A stretch of 64,000 nt of DNA, from positions 62,001 through 126,000 of the forward strand of contig JASAMV010006679.1 in the NCBI GenBank assembly GCA_030248065.1, in the 5' to 3' direction. Every line of letters starts with the position of its first letter. The first letter of the stretch is position 1. Shown here piece by piece: positions 1-11,621 of this stretch. The notes under the pieces were generated by a model. The model did not search any database, was not told where the DNA came from, and saw only the letters and a program-made list of their open reading frames with translations. The stretch comes from Rhynchonema sp. JSB1_4. Its lineage: Eukaryota; Nematoda; Chromadorea; Monhysterida; Xyalidae. The position numbers and the translations under genes are program-made.

Positions 1-1
1 G

Positions 2-521
2 GGACAGTTTTACAGGCTCGAGTTGGACACAAACCGTAATATTATGATGTATTCAAAGAGATTTCGGACAACAACTCACAACCATACTCTCAATTTATTG
101 AAGATAATGATAACAACAAGCGACATACCAACGGTTTACGCCTTCCCTGACGCTCCTCCGCTTGGTATGAAATGAATGTCAAAGAAAATATTACAAGGCA
201 GGGCAGAGGTCGCCGCAATCGGTTAGGCAAATTTTCGGCCAAAATGCAAAAAGTACCAATTTTTCGCCCAAATTTGCAGTATAATGCATGCAAAAAACAC
301 CCTTTTTTCGGACCTCAGGGGTACCTTGCAACCTCCCGGAGGCTGCGTAAGGGGGTACCTTGCAACCAGGGCCTATCGTGTCGTGGACCTCTGGAACAGG
401 CTACCAGAGGGCGTCGTCTCTGCTGCCTCAATTGCGGCCTTTAAATCTAAACTAAACTCACGTGGTCGAGACGTAGTTTCTCGCCATATTTCAACAAAAT
501 TCTCCCCCCTCCTTGACTGAT
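2..521 (+). mobile_element. Relic of a non-LTR retrotransposon (LINE) reverse-transcriptase C-terminus, interrupted
   Basis: Bases 2 to about 110 read openly as a basic stretch (FYRLELDTNRN ... RFRTTTHNH). Bases 376-521 read RVVDLWNRLPEGVVSAASIA followed by FKSKLN and a stop. Together these match the end of CR1/Jockey-type LINE ORF2 proteins, where a basic segment precedes an RVV-WN-LP-VV-S--FK--L motif. About 260 bases of unrelated sequence, including a repeat copy at 224-367, separate the two parts, so the relic is broken by insertion and runs off the left edge. Family assignment is by motif memory. The second block is the stronger one. Confidence 0.6.
224..367 (+). repeat. Family E repeat, partial (GGTACCTTGCAACC words)
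   Basis: Matches 47711-47830 nearly base for base: the ATTTTCGGCCAAAATGCAAA block, the TGCAGTATAAT block and the GGGTACCTTGCAACCTCCCG block. It sits between the two halves of the LINE relic. The 5' part of the family, with its GC-rich hairpin, is missing here. Confidence 0.75.
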
Positions 522-763
522 CCCCCCCCCCACCGGGGGGGTTGCCCCCTCCCAATCCTCCTTCCCCCTCCCCCCCCCCCCCCTTTTCCTCCTCCTTTTC
601 CCCCCCCTCCCACATTGGTTGAATCTCGCCGTACGTTTTCTTTGTCGTTTGTTCGTCATGTTCACATTTTCGTTTATTAATACTCATGTTCACTTTTTTA
701 GGGTTTCTCCGATCTTGTGTAAGGTCTTTGCGAAAGCGTGCAGATAAAAATTTGAATTTGAAC
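522..763. other. Pyrimidine-rich and featureless spacer
   Basis: 522-610 is a C/T-rich tract with long C runs. 611-763 shows no gene, hairpin or repeat that I recognise. Confidence 0.6.
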
Positions 764-1551
764 CAGTGGTGTAGCTACCCAGGCGGGGCGGCAACCTACC
801 GTAAAAACCTAAATAGAAGGGGGGGGGGGCTCTATTAACTCACTGACCCCATTTTGGGGGGGCTCTATTACGGGGGGGGGCTCTATTCCGGGGGGGCTTC
901 TATTAATTCACTGACCCAAACCGGAAAAAATTGTTCCCAGAAATACCCCTAAAAACCCCAAAAAAGGGGTTTGGAAAGGATGTTTTTTCGCTTGTAATTG
1001 CATTTATTCGTGTCTATTCGTCAATAAGAGGCGTATTATGTGCTCTGAACGAACAACAAACGTGCATAAATGTACCTGTGCACCACTATCAAGCCTTAAT
1101 ACACTACTGTATAGGGGATGTTACTTGGGGGGGGGCTCTATGCGGGGGGGGGGGCTCTATTAATTCACTGACCCATTTTTTGGGGGGGGGCTGTATTGGG
1201 GGGGCTCTATTCCGGGGGGGGGCTGTATTTAGTTTTTTACGGTACTGTACCACCCAAAATGCGGGGCGGCAACCTACCTACTGTACCAGCCGAGCTAGGG
1301 GGGGGGGTCGTACCACTTTTGGGGGGGGGGTCATCTGGAAACCGAAATTTTTTATGTCTAAATACTGAAGAAAATGTGGCCTAAAACACTAATTTCGCGC
1401 GCAGCGCGCGGTTTTTCGCCTATTTGCAGACAAATATGCTAATTTTATGAAATTTTAAGCCAAAAATGAATGTTTTGGGTGAAAAGTTGGGTGGGGCGGC
1501 AACCTACCTACTGTACCAGGGGAGGGGCGACAACCTACCTACTGTACCAGG
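764..1551 (+). mobile_element. Family B hAT-like MITE, interrupted by a family A element
   Basis: Starts with the family B terminus CAGTGGTGTAGCTACCC and carries GGCGGCAACCTACCTACTG words, a central CGCGCGCAGCGCGCG hairpin and the same core as copies at 25719 and 26156. A family A element (799-1242) sits inside at a TA site. The right terminus is not clear because a family C terminus begins at 1552. Confidence 0.75.
799..1242 (+). mobile_element. Family A TA-target MITE (Tc1/mariner-like), complete
   Basis: Left end CCGTAAAAACCTAAATAG and right end TTTTTTACGG form an inverted repeat. TA flanks both sides (797-798, 1243-1244). Removing the element and one TA restores CAACCTACTGTACCACCC, exactly the uninterrupted family B sequence at about 25751. 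GGGGGGCTCTATT words repeat near both ends. No transposase is present, so it is non-autonomous. Confidence 0.85.
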
Positions 1552-1817
1552 CAGTGTAGTTCCTGGTCCGGAGGGGGAGATAGCGGACCCTCCGTTTTTT
1601 TCGGAGGGGGAGATAGTGTACCCCCGGCCCCGAGGGGGGGGAAGACCCAAATTCGGGAAAAAGTCACTTTTTGAGGTAGAAACAGTGTCCAGGGTTTTTT
1701 TTTCAAAATTCACTAGGTGCAACTTAGGTGCAACCCCCCAATTTTTAGGTGCAAGCTGGCCAAAGTAGGTGCAACCCCTATTTTGGACAAAAAACGCCAA
1801 TTTTAGGCCTTTTTGCC
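1552..1817 (+). repeat. Family C fragment (GGGGGAGATAG subfamily) and AGGTGCAA repeats
   Basis: 1552-1680 is the left third of a family C element (CAGTGTAGTTCCTGG terminus, GGGGGAGATAGTGTACCC words, then the CACTTTTTGAGGTAGAAA core). It is followed by repeated AGGTGCAAC words (1708-1780). No right terminus was found. Confidence 0.65.
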
Positions 1818-2798
1818 AGTTGTGTGTTCAATGCTATTTGCGTGCTTTTAGAAGTTCAATAAAGTTGTAACGCAATGAATGCCTTTTCCTTTAGCAAAAG
1901 CAAACTTTTCAGTGAAAGTTCAACATTTTGTAGCACATTTTGTACTAGTTTCATTATTGAGAACCGATTGAGAAGAAAACGAAACAGTAAAATTTTCATG
2001 TCACCATATCCACATTTGGGGGTCACGTACGAATCAATTACTTTCGCTGTTCATTTACTGTGTGGGTATCTAATACTGTTGTCATGCTCTGCTCTAGTTC
2101 TAGTCAGTGTAGTTCCTGGGGGGAGGGGGTCCCCTCCTAAGGTACACTAACCGCCGCGACCAAGGTACACTAGTACACTAACCGCCGCAATTTTTGCCTA
2201 AAATAGGCATTTTTAGCCCAAGATGGGCATTTTAGGCCTAAAATGGGTAATTTTCAGGTCAATGTTGTCAAAAGTCGCCAAAATACCCTATTTATGGAGA
2301 ATTTTTTCCAAAAAAGGGTAAAAATAGGTCAAATTTTTTACCTCAAAGGACTTTTTCCTGAATTTTAGTCTTCCCCTCCCCTCCTTCCCCCCACAGGGAG
2401 GTACACTGACCGCCGCACCGACAAAGTGGGTAGGTTCACTAACCGCCTCGCCGGACCAGGAACTACACTGATCCTAGTACAGCAGGTATTTGTTTTGAAT
2501 CTTATCGCCAGCACACCAGGTACTAACTGTGTACGAAATCAATCAATCAGATCAATATTTTTTGTCGATGTCGACCAAATGCTTCGATGGAATTTATTGG
2601 AAGGAATGAAAAGCCGCGCAGCGCATTTTTTTGTTTCTAAGTTTTCCAACCTTAAAAGATGCTGTATAAATGCTAAATTAAGCAAATAAGGGCCCAAAAT
2701 TTTAGGTGCAACCTTGCACCTAACCCTGAATTTTTAGGTGCAATTCTGATTTTTTAGGTGCAAATTGCACCTAAAAAGTGTCTAAAAAAACTATGAAC
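1818..2798 (+). repeat. Copy 1 of a ~1-kb dispersed duplication (copy 2 at 46031-47035)
   Basis: The block GTGTGTTCAATGCTATTTGC through the TAGGTGCAAATTGCACC end recurs in the same order and orientation at 46031-47035 with few differences. It contains a family C element (2105-2470) flanked by a decayed 8-bp duplication (GTTCTAGT/ATCCTAGT). No coding content was recognised. Confidence 0.85.
2105..2470 (+). mobile_element. Family C hAT-like MITE (GCGGCGGTTAG subfamily)
   Basis: Terminal inverted repeats CAGTGTAGTTCCTGG and CCAGGAACTACACTG enclose GGTACACTAACCGCCGC words at both sides and the common core. The flanking octamers match at 6 of 8 positions, so this is an older insertion that was later copied with its surroundings. 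Confidence 0.8.
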
Positions 2799-3611
2799 AG
2801 TGTAGTGGCAGGCCCATGTGTGGGAGGTAAGTATGATGCGGGGTTGGGACCGGAAGCGTGAGAGGTATGATTTTGGTCACCCAAAAAGGCGAAAAAACAC
2901 CGTTTTTGTGATACAATTTTGGCCAAAAATTGAGGTAAAAATAGTACTTTTTCAAAATTTTCGCCGAAAATCGCCTAAAAATAGGTATTATGGGTGGGTT
3001 TGCGCGCGGAGCGCGCGATTTTTGGGAAAATAAGGTCGAAAAACACCGATTTTTGCCTTAAAAAGGTATAAAATTGCTTGTGAGAGGTATGATTTGGAGT
3101 TGTGAGCAGTGTTGGTGGTGGGGGGGGGGTAGCCCCCCCCAGTACAGTAGGTATCCCCCCCTCGCCTGGTACAGTAGGTATCCCCCCGATCAGTGCAGTG
3201 GTGTAGTGGCAGGCCCATGTGTGGGAGGTAAGTATGATGCGGGGTTGGGACCGGAAGCGTGAGAGGTATGATTTTGGTCACCCAAAAACGCGAAAAAACA
3301 CCGTTTTTGTGATACAATTTTGGCCAAAAATTGAGGTAAAAATAGTACTTTTTCAAATTTTTTGCCGAAAATCGCCTAAAAATAGGTATTATGGGTGGGT
3401 TTGCGCGCGATTTTTGGGAAAATAAGGTCGAAAAACACCGATTTTTGCCTTAAAAAGGTATAAAATTGCTTGTGAGAGGTATGATTTGGAGTTGTGAGAG
3501 GTAAGTACTCAACCCCCCCCCCCCCAACCCCCCCTCGGGTTTTGTGGTAGGTAAGTACTGAGAGGGGGGTAACCCCCCCCCCCCAACCCCCCCCCCCCCC
3601 CAGCCACTACT
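2796..3611 (+). mobile_element. Two family D hAT-like elements in tandem
   Basis: CAGTGTAGTGGCAGGCCCAT begins at about 2796, and the same unit starts again near 3191. Both carry GAGAGGTATGATTT words and near-identical cores. The first has a GCGCGCGGAGCGCGCG hairpin and the second a shortened one. The array ends with GCCACTACTATG at about 3611. A single copy with perfect target duplications is at 50882. Confidence 0.75.
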
Positions 3612-4465
3612 ATGCCCGTAATACAGCCCCCCAAAAAGGGGTCAGTGAATTAATAGAGCCTCCCCCCGGAATAGAGCCCCCCTAAGTAACATCCCCCATA
3701 CAGTAGTGTATTAAGGCTTGATAGTTGTGCACAGGTACATTCATGCACGTTTGTTGTTCGTTTAGAGCACATAATATGCCTCTAATTGACGAATAGACAC
3801 GAATAAATGCGATCACAAGCGAAAAAACATCCTTTCAAATCCATTCTTAGGGGGTTTTGGCGGGTATTTCTGGGAACAATTTTTCAGGTTCGGGTCAGTG
3901 AATTAATAGAGCCCCCCCGCCCCCGGAATAGAGCCCCCCAAAATGGGGTCAGTATACTGTCATAAAGAACCGTTTTTTATTTTTGGTGGAAAAAAACGGT
4001 TTTTTCCCAAAAAAAAACCGTTTTTTTTCAAATACTTTTCCAGTACTTAAGAACGTAATTTCGAAAAATATAACAATTTCAGTGCAAAATTTGTTCGACG
4101 TGACGAGAGTGCTCTTGAAGAGTGTTGAAGTCAGTCGAAAACACTTGGTTTACACGCTTTTTGGCCCATTTTAGGCCGGTTAATTTTTGTGCTCGAGCCA
4201 ATTTTTCACTGAAATCGAAAAACTCATCGGTTTTGCATTACAGTTTTTTGGAAAAACTGGAATAAAGTACCGATATTTTTCCGATCAAAGACCGAAAAGG
4301 TACCCACGGAAAAATAAATGGAAAAGTATTCGGGTCTCGGAAAAAAACGGTTTTTTTTCGGTTTCTTTTCCGGAAAAAAACCGGTTTTTTTCCGCCTGCC
4401 AGTTGACTTAATAAGGTCAGTGAATTAATAGAGCCCCCCTTCTGTTTAGGTCTTTACGGTAGGCA
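3612..4465 (-). mobile_element. Family A element split by an AAAACGGTTTT-hairpin element
   Basis: 3612-3954 and 4413-4465 together resemble a family A copy in inverse orientation. Between them lies about 450 bp rich in GGAAAAAAACCG/CGGTTTTTTTCC palindromes (family F). GGTCAGT is repeated on both sides of the insert, consistent with a short target duplication. Confidence 0.6.
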
Positions 4466-5296
4466 GAAAATTAGCAAAAGGTTTCGTTGTTGTGGCTATG
4501 GGCTTGGGCAGGCCGCAGAATGGAAATTTCTACCTTCCGAAACTTTTTTGTTTTGTTGCAACGCTGAGCCAAAGCGAAACAAGCGCAAATTATTTGTTAT
4601 TGAAGCGCACAGTTTGACAAATTTGTTTTGATCGACAGAACACACGGCGCACGGGCACGGTAAAATAAATTGGAAATTCCACATTATAAAGTGGCAACTC
4701 AACATTCAACAACACACGAAAACAGAGGCCCAACAAGCGACTCGCGATCCGATCCAAACCGTAATCAGGTTGGACTGTAGACTGGAGCGCGCGCCGCCTG
4801 CGACACACGAGACAGACGGCGGATAGCTAGAGCTTGGTAACCAGTGGAACTCGAAAACGTAACCGCAAACGCAGTGGATGTTGGAGCATTCAACAAATCA
4901 ACGTACTACTGGATAATCCAATGGTTGGTTTGTTCTTCAATGTTGAATGTGGCTGGTTGGTTGGTTCAACTTTTTGCTTGAAGGAAGCACGTGAGAGGCG
5001 CCACGGACCGGGTTACGCTAGGTCAGTCCCAGTCGGCCCGGCACGGCCCGATTTTTTTCCTCCAACTATTTCTGATGACTTCACTTGGTTCTAAGAAGCA
5101 AGGCTTTTGACACAAAATTGACCGCTCCGGAATGCTTTCGCTGTTTCTCCATCCGGACCTGGACCAGGAACCACATACACTGAATCTGAAAGGTGCCGAT
5201 CCAAATGCCCAATGCAGCCATCTTGTAAACACGTTGTTCCCTTCATTTTAGTCTGTGCCCGTCATCACGGCATGACCGTCGTTCATATCAAAATCG
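4466..5296. other. Upstream region of the MPV17-like gene; no other gene recognised
   Basis: About 830 bases without a convincing exon, repeat or structured RNA. It should contain the promoter and 5' leader of the plus-strand gene starting at 5297. I could not fix a transcription start. Confidence 0.4.
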
Positions 5297-8200
5297 ATGT
5301 CGTTCCTGAAGAAGCTGTTCTCGGATTATCTGTTGTTGACGAACACCGGCACGTGTTTTGTGCTGCTGGGCGTCGGTGACGTTCTGCAACAACAGATTGT
5401 CAAACGATATTGGCTCAAAGACGATGAGGAGGACATGTCATTCGATATGGAACGAACAAGTGCGTCGGTCTTCTTGTAGTTTTTGGTAAATTGCCAGTGG
5501 CGTAGGAGACTGGTGACGCCTCTGGTCGGGGTAACCTTTTGTCGTTGGGGTTATGCTTGCGCCAGCAAGCGATTTTGAGCATTGTAGAGGTAAAATGGGC
5601 GATTTTTACGGTTTTCGGGAAAAGTTTAGGGTAGGATACCCCTGGACAAGAAGTCAGGATGCCGGATACCCCTGGGTGAAAAAATCAAGATACCGGATAC
5701 CAGGGAGGTAACCACCACTTCCACCCTCCCCCAACGACACCACTGCTTGCTTGGACCTTCGTACCAGCTGCTTTTGAGGAATGCTGCACCATAATTCTTG
5801 TTCAGTAATCATGAGTACCGGAGTCGGATCAAAAAGTACAAATTTGGCGTCTCTATTTTCACGTTCAATTCAATCATTATACAATGCGCATCAGCATCAC
5901 AATAATCACACAGATGTCCACCTAAACTATAGTGACTAGCGAAAAAACTTTTTCCCCAGGCCGGAAACTTTTGCAAATTACCCATTAATTTTTGGGGTTC
6001 TTAAACCATGTTAGAAACTCATTTTAAATGCAGCAAAAAATTGCTATCAAAAAAGCAAAAATTGATTGAACACAGATTTTTTCTCTTCGGATTTAGTTTC
6101 GTACCGATAGGTTTTGCAAATAGTTCAGGATAGGTTTTTTTCCGAAAATGTACATTACTAACCTGCTTATCGTTCTCACTGCGCCAAAAAGAGGTCGCGC
6201 GCAAAAGTCGACCTGTGCTGCGCTCGGGCGGATGAAAGTAACAAAAGGATGCGAGAGAATGACAAAAGATTAGTTTTGAACACAACAATTAAAAAAATGT
6301 ATATTTTAATATTTTGGAGATCTAAAATCATAATTTTGTCACAGTAGCATAGACAGTCTAATTACTTTCTCAATCACGAAGTCTAGAATCATTTGGCTGT
6401 GTTTGTCTTGGGAGAAGGTCTGTTCACGCGGATAAAATCATTCAATAACTTGTTGTGTTGTTCTGCTGACGTTGGCTTTTTCGACATGAATTTCGGATCA
6501 AGTTGCAATAGGTTCTTGTTCGTCGCTTTTTCTTTGGCCAAATCGAATGTTTTCACTTTGTCATACCAGGCTTTCTGGGCGTTTGGGTCCTCGACGTCAT
6601 CATTGGGCGCTGAGAACGGTGAATATGAACGTGAATAATTGAGCCTAAGGCCAATGGAATTGGCTGATACGTCTACATTTTTTTGGACATTTATGAGTTC
6701 AGTATGCCCTGCTCAGCAAGAGTAAACGGCTGATTTGTGTGCCTGTCGCATAATCATTTAGACTGACTGTGACTGTATCCGGATGAGCCTGGTGCTTGTC
6801 TATTTGGGTGCGCTTTGTCGCGATACGAGGCCAGATCAGTTTGTTGTAGCTCGCGGTGAAGCTGTTCCTTTATTTTATCTGGACGCATGAACATCAACTT
6901 TCTGATGTCATTCTGAAATTTTCAAGCACTGTACTTTGTAGCCCGTTCTGTCAGGCCAGGTTTTGCCAAAACATGTTTGCCGCAGTCACACCCACCGGTC
7001 GGTACTTCTTCAGAAGTCGAATTTGGTCCTTGTCGAAATAGAGTCCCTTTCGATCTCCGACCCATGGCCCATCATCTCGCAGTTTGTTGACGATTTTGTG
7101 CTTTTCTTCGTCTGGCATTGACGCAGTGGTCCAGTACACCAACAGCAGCGCACCGAATCCACAGATTTCGAGCGGACGCAAACCGATCATGGTGATTGTG
7201 CTGTGTGCTGTGTTTGGCTGAATCTTGTGAAAAGTTTTGTTTCGCGATAATATAGGCGGATTATGCTGTAAGTCTAGTTGAGCTCTTGAGTACTGAGTAT
7301 TGGATTGCAAGTGTTGCTGGTTTCTCGTTCTTTGGCCAGATCGAATGTCTTTACTTTCTTACATTGGGCTTCCCGGACTCCTGTCCTCTAACTTGACGTT
7401 GAGCTCTGAGGAAAAGAGTATAAACGAGGGTGTACCAAGTCTTCATCATCAAGCGGCACATCCTTTTTATGAATTCATTTGTGCACGTAACTCCGCACAC
7501 CGACAGTGCCTTGTCAAACGCCGAGCGTCCAAACAATCAAACCTGCTGTATCCAGTCCAGACGTTCATGTGTTTATTCATTGTCAGACAAGTCATCACTT
7601 GTTGTAACTATACTTCTCGACATCTTCCGAATATTTGTGGCATTCTCATCGTGTCGGTGGTTTGTGTTGACTAAATCTAAGTTCGTATCATAATGCCGAA
7701 CGTTTTGCATTGGTTGAGCACTTGAGTTTGGCTCTTGTAAAGCGTGATGCCAGCGAAACCCATTGTTGTGGTGATGTGGATGTAAGGGTGATTGTTGTAT
7801 CTTTCTGTCAGATGACAACACAGATCGTACAGTCATCTTTTCATTCTGGGCGATCGTTCATTCCCAGTGTCCTACAGCAGCGCAGGGTAGGGTACGGTGC
7901 TTGCTGCATTACTGCGCAGCTCCACACAAACAAAACTAATCACTTGAAGAGGCGCTAGCTCATCACCGGCCCGTGCACAAAAATCGCGCTTCATTTCCCT
8001 TGGGTGCTCGCTACGGAAGTTTTCCACACGCGGCACAACTTAGATTAACGTTGGCAATTAAACTTGGTGTGAGTGAGTGAGAGTTTATTTGGACCACAGG
8101 GTGCCGTGTTCATGTTGTTTTGGTGAAAAGCGCTGCCCTGAGCCTGAGCGTGTTGTAGTTGTGATTAGAGCCCTGTTTGTGAAAATCGTGCTTGTCTTGT

Positions 8201-9401
8201 TCGCACATGTGCCATGGTGCCACAGCCACATGTGTGTGTGTGTGTGTGCGTGTTTGAAGCAATTAGCTGGCTTATCTTCCACCGAAAACACGGTCGCTGT
8301 TTTGTTGGGTTATTGTGGCTGTTTTTTTTCAACCTCAGGGCTTGACAGGACAGGGACGTATTGAACCGTCGGTGTGCATAAGGGCACAAAAGCAAAGTTC
8401 AAACGTGATGCATTTGACAATGACCATAATTGAAATTGAAAATAACATGCAGAACACGGTCATGAACAGAAATTGTGCACATTGCATCACGAGCGGGGCA
8501 AAGGTGCGGTGCGATCAAAAGGCGCAGCCGTTCGTAGCTGCCATTTCTGTTACATCCTTGGAGCATAAAGCCATCTCGTGTTTTTCTTTGGGGTCACGTG
8601 GCCATATGGTGCTTTCGCACTGACGATGCATCATCCATCTGCGAGAGCAGGTCGAAACGGGCAGCCGAAAAGCATGCAGCACAACCCTAAGCATAAACCA
8701 ACGAGTTTTATGCCCACCAATCATTGCAGAACGTGTGTGCCTGACGTCGCTGGTGCTCGGCCCAATGAACCATTACTGGTACGTGTTTCTCGACGGTCTC
8801 ATTCCGGGTCGTCGTGTCAAACACGTCGCCGCCAAGACAATCATTGATTTCGCCTCATGTCCGCTCTTCTCGAGTTCGTATTTCTACTGTGAGTTGGTTG
8901 ATTTTTTCTATCTTTACCTGATCAATTCGTCTACCCTGTTTTAATCTGGAAAACGACTTTCTGTCTTATTGCGATTGCAGGCATTTCGCTGCAAGAGCGA
9001 AAACGAATGCGCGAAACGTGGCACGAGTACACCGGCAAATATTTACATGTCTTCTCGGTTGGTGTTTTTTCGCAATTTTTCCGCGGCGATGCCTAAACCA
9101 AAGTTGATAAAGGTGTGTTCTATTTCCAGCTTGACCTAATGGTCTGGCCCCCGTGCCAAGCGCTCAATTTCTTCCTTCTGCCGCCGCAATTTCGTGTGCT
9201 ATGGGTGGCTGCTGTACAGGTGCGCGTTTCCAGTGACAGTTTCGGTGTTTGTATGTTTATCGGTACTCATTCAAACCGCAGTTTGTGATGTTTCACTCAT
9301 GGAATGTCCAGGTGCTATACAACGTCGGCATATCGTACATCAAACACGACATCGATGAGGACGAAACCGACGAACACGACCCGGCCGTCCATCGACTGTA
9401 G
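5297..9401 (+). CDS. MPV17L2: MPV17/PXMP2-family inner-membrane protein (MPV17L2-like), 5 exons
   Basis: Exons 5297-5459, 8730-8888, 8981-9057, 9130-9219 and 9312-9401 join in frame to 192 residues, close to the ~200 of vertebrate MPV17L2. Seen: an N-terminal stretch LLLTNTGTCFVLLGVGDVLQ; the motif GPMNHYWYVFLDGLIPGR (family pattern G-x-x-x-HYWY-x-x-LD); the signature VWPPCQALNFFLLPPQFRV; and the C-terminal SYIKHD, with an acidic tail. The family are four-helix integral membrane proteins of mitochondria or peroxisomes; MPV17L2 is linked to mitochondrial ribosome assembly. Function here is inferred from family. The start is the first ATG giving the conserved N-terminus. Intron 1 is 3.3 kb and houses another gene on the opposite strand. 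Confidence 0.88.
5493..5753 (+). repeat. Probable hAT-like remnant in intron 1
   Basis: CAGTGGCGTAGGAGACTGG at the left and ACGACACCACTG at the right resemble the termini of the other CAGTG families, with GGATACC words repeated inside. No matching 8-bp flanks were found, so this is either old or misdelimited. Confidence 0.4.
6390..7190 (-). CDS. Unrecognised small membrane protein nested in intron 1 of the MPV17-like gene
   Basis: Exon A (7190-6996) starts at ATG and encodes 65 residues with one hydrophobic segment near the N-terminus (ICGFGALLLVYW), then a charged region ending LLKKYRP. Exon B begins at 6912 after a TTTCAG acceptor in the same phase: NDIRKLMFMRPDKIKEQLHR and onward. It either ends at a stop at 6754-6756 (117 aa) or splices at 6768 (GTCAGT donor) to exon C (6609-6389), which runs to a stop with a charged sequence (AWYDKVKTFDLAKEKATNK). 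The three-exon version gives 186 aa and explains exon C, which has no start of its own. I do not recognise the family. One membrane pass with a soluble tail suggests an organelle membrane, but that is inference. Confidence 0.6.
7325..7425 (-). pseudogene. Decayed duplicate of the nested gene's last exon
   Basis: On the minus strand, 7420-7330 carries a degraded version of 6609-6520: CTCAGAGCTCAACG versus CTCAGCGCCCAATG at the acceptor, AAGTAAAGACATTCGATCTG versus AAGTGAAAACATTCGATTTG, then GGCCAAAGAA. The copy has frame breaks. This points to a past tandem duplication of at least part of the nested gene. Confidence 0.55.
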
Positions 9402-10483
9402 CGCTCGGCTCAGACTAGGAATTGGTTGATTGGCGCCGTGTATTTAGGTTTGAATGTTGATGTGAAATGCTTGGTTCTTGTCGCGGAACGGTGCCATAGG
9501 CGCCGCAAACATAACGAGTCGTGATTTATCTCTTAGACATAATTTTGCCTCTTCTCCGTGACATGAACTCGCAACTGTCATAAGCGCTATTTTGGATCCA
9601 GGTGTATTTATTCTTTCAAAACCATGGCGAAACGGTGTGAACAAATCTAGTTATCTCAGTCTGTGTTTGACGTTTGTGGTTATTATATGTATTCCATTAT
9701 ATTTTATTGTCGTGAATCACATTTCTGGGTATAATATTTTCTGGCTAGTTCTGTGCTTCGTTTCTTGTTTGGTGAGTTTGTTTCTATTTCCTTACTTGGT
9801 CCTATTATCTCGCAATATATCGCTGTATTCTCAGTGCTAGAATTTTCAAGAATCTTTATTGTTGTGGAACGCGTAATGTTGTTTTGTAATCTTCTTTCAC
9901 GCTGTATCTATCTCCAATGTTGAAGGTGCAATCAGGTTGTTGAGAATTACATCCAAATTCTTGGTCCAGTAGCCATATGTTCTTTCTTGCTTTCTACATC
10001 GTTCTTCATAGACGATCGTGCATAATTTAGCTAGGCATCGCTCTTTTTTTACTTTCATGATTATTCTGTTTTACTTAAAGGCGGGGATTTTAGGTAATCT
10101 TTTCTCACTGTTGTTTCTGTCATTATTGAAATACATATTAAAATTCTATTTTGCTGCCCATTTAAAAATCTAATTGTTTAAAGCCTGCGTAGTTTTTGAA
10201 TTCTGTTGGTGCATAATTGTGCTTGAGCTTGAGCTTCCCGCAATGCTTAACTTTTGTTTTACAATCTTGTTGCATAACTGAGTCCATCCGGTCCGGTTTA
10301 ATGGTATTTTTTTTATTCCACGATCCGGTGATATACACATGTAGATGGTCGCATTTCTGTACAGTTTTTTGCGTAATTGCACGTATTGTAATAATTCACT
10401 GTAATATGATATTGAGTGTGTTTGTGTTGTTTTTTACACTTCCGTTTTGTAACTCTGTAGCTTTCTTTCGATAAAAAATAAAC
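9402..10483 (+). other. Probable 3' UTR of the MPV17-like gene with polyadenylation signal
   Basis: T-rich sequence after the stop codon with no convincing exon. The first AATAAA is at 10477-10482. The open frame at 9592-9840 is hydrophobic only because the DNA is T-rich. Confidence 0.4.
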
Positions 10484-11621
10484 GAAATTCAAACTTGAAA
10501 CATTGAACTTTCATTAATGTTATTGTGATGACAATAATAACTCAAATTTAAATGTACATGCAATACAACAATGTGAAATGCCATTGTATCCGCAATCAAT
10601 CAATGTATTGAAACGCAAGTGAGAACCGAAAATGGGATGATACAGATTTTCTTGGAATTGTATACTGGGAAAAAAACGAAAATCTTGAAACGTGAATTGC
10701 ACTTGCCACAAACCAAAATCAGTGAATGCAGTTCATGTGCAACTTTGGCCGATATTGGTAAATTGGGTTGCTGCGAAGACAAAAAATCCCGAAAGCACCT
10801 TTGAAAAGAAAAACAATGCAAAATGAGACAAGATTGCAAAAACGGACAATAAAAAGTGGTTTTCTTACCTAAAAGGTGTTTTGTTACACCTGATCCACAA
10901 CCTTTCAAAAAGACCGAGTTTGCCCAAATAATATAAAAGTACGCTGAGCGACAAAATCACAACACGAAGGATGTTTTGACGAAAAATGGGACATCAAGCA
11001 AATAAAAGTGAAATTCCGGTCGAAAACACAGCGGAATCGTGGAGCACAGAAACTTGGAGGAATAATAAGAGCATCGGAGCAAGCACAGGATATTCACGTA
11101 CAGTCATAAAGAGATGATGAATTATAAATCGGTGGGAATTATTCGCGTTTGTCTAAAGCGTCTCAAAATGTAAACGATTCTGAACTGAATACAAATAGTT
11201 AGGCTACAAAAACGCTCTCCAACCATTGAGAATTAAAAATCACAAAACTGACAACATCGTTCGTTTCTCAACAATGCACACGGGCACATGCAAATGATAC
11301 AAGGAAACAGCACCGAGCTTATTGTTAAAGTCTGGTGGTTATCAGCAGCACGTAATGAAGTGTAATGCCCAATCTAACAACCAAAATCAGATAAAAATCA
11401 ATCTGCATAAATAGACATAGAAACTATACTGGCCATACGTTCGAATCTGAATATCTCAGGAGCATGAAATGCATGAAACAAAACTCAAAAAAGAAAAATC
11501 GACGTGACTAAATCATAAAATGTAATATTGTGCATTTCACATGACGTATAATAATTGCATAAGCACATGAGCATGCGGTATTGAACGGATGGACCATAAA
11601 AATCATCGAACCAATTCTGAT
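10484..11621. other. Intergenic, nothing recognised
   Basis: AT-rich sequence between convergent genes. It presumably includes the 3' UTR of the minus-strand gene ending at 11622. No repeat family, RNA gene or exon was supported. Confidence 0.5.
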
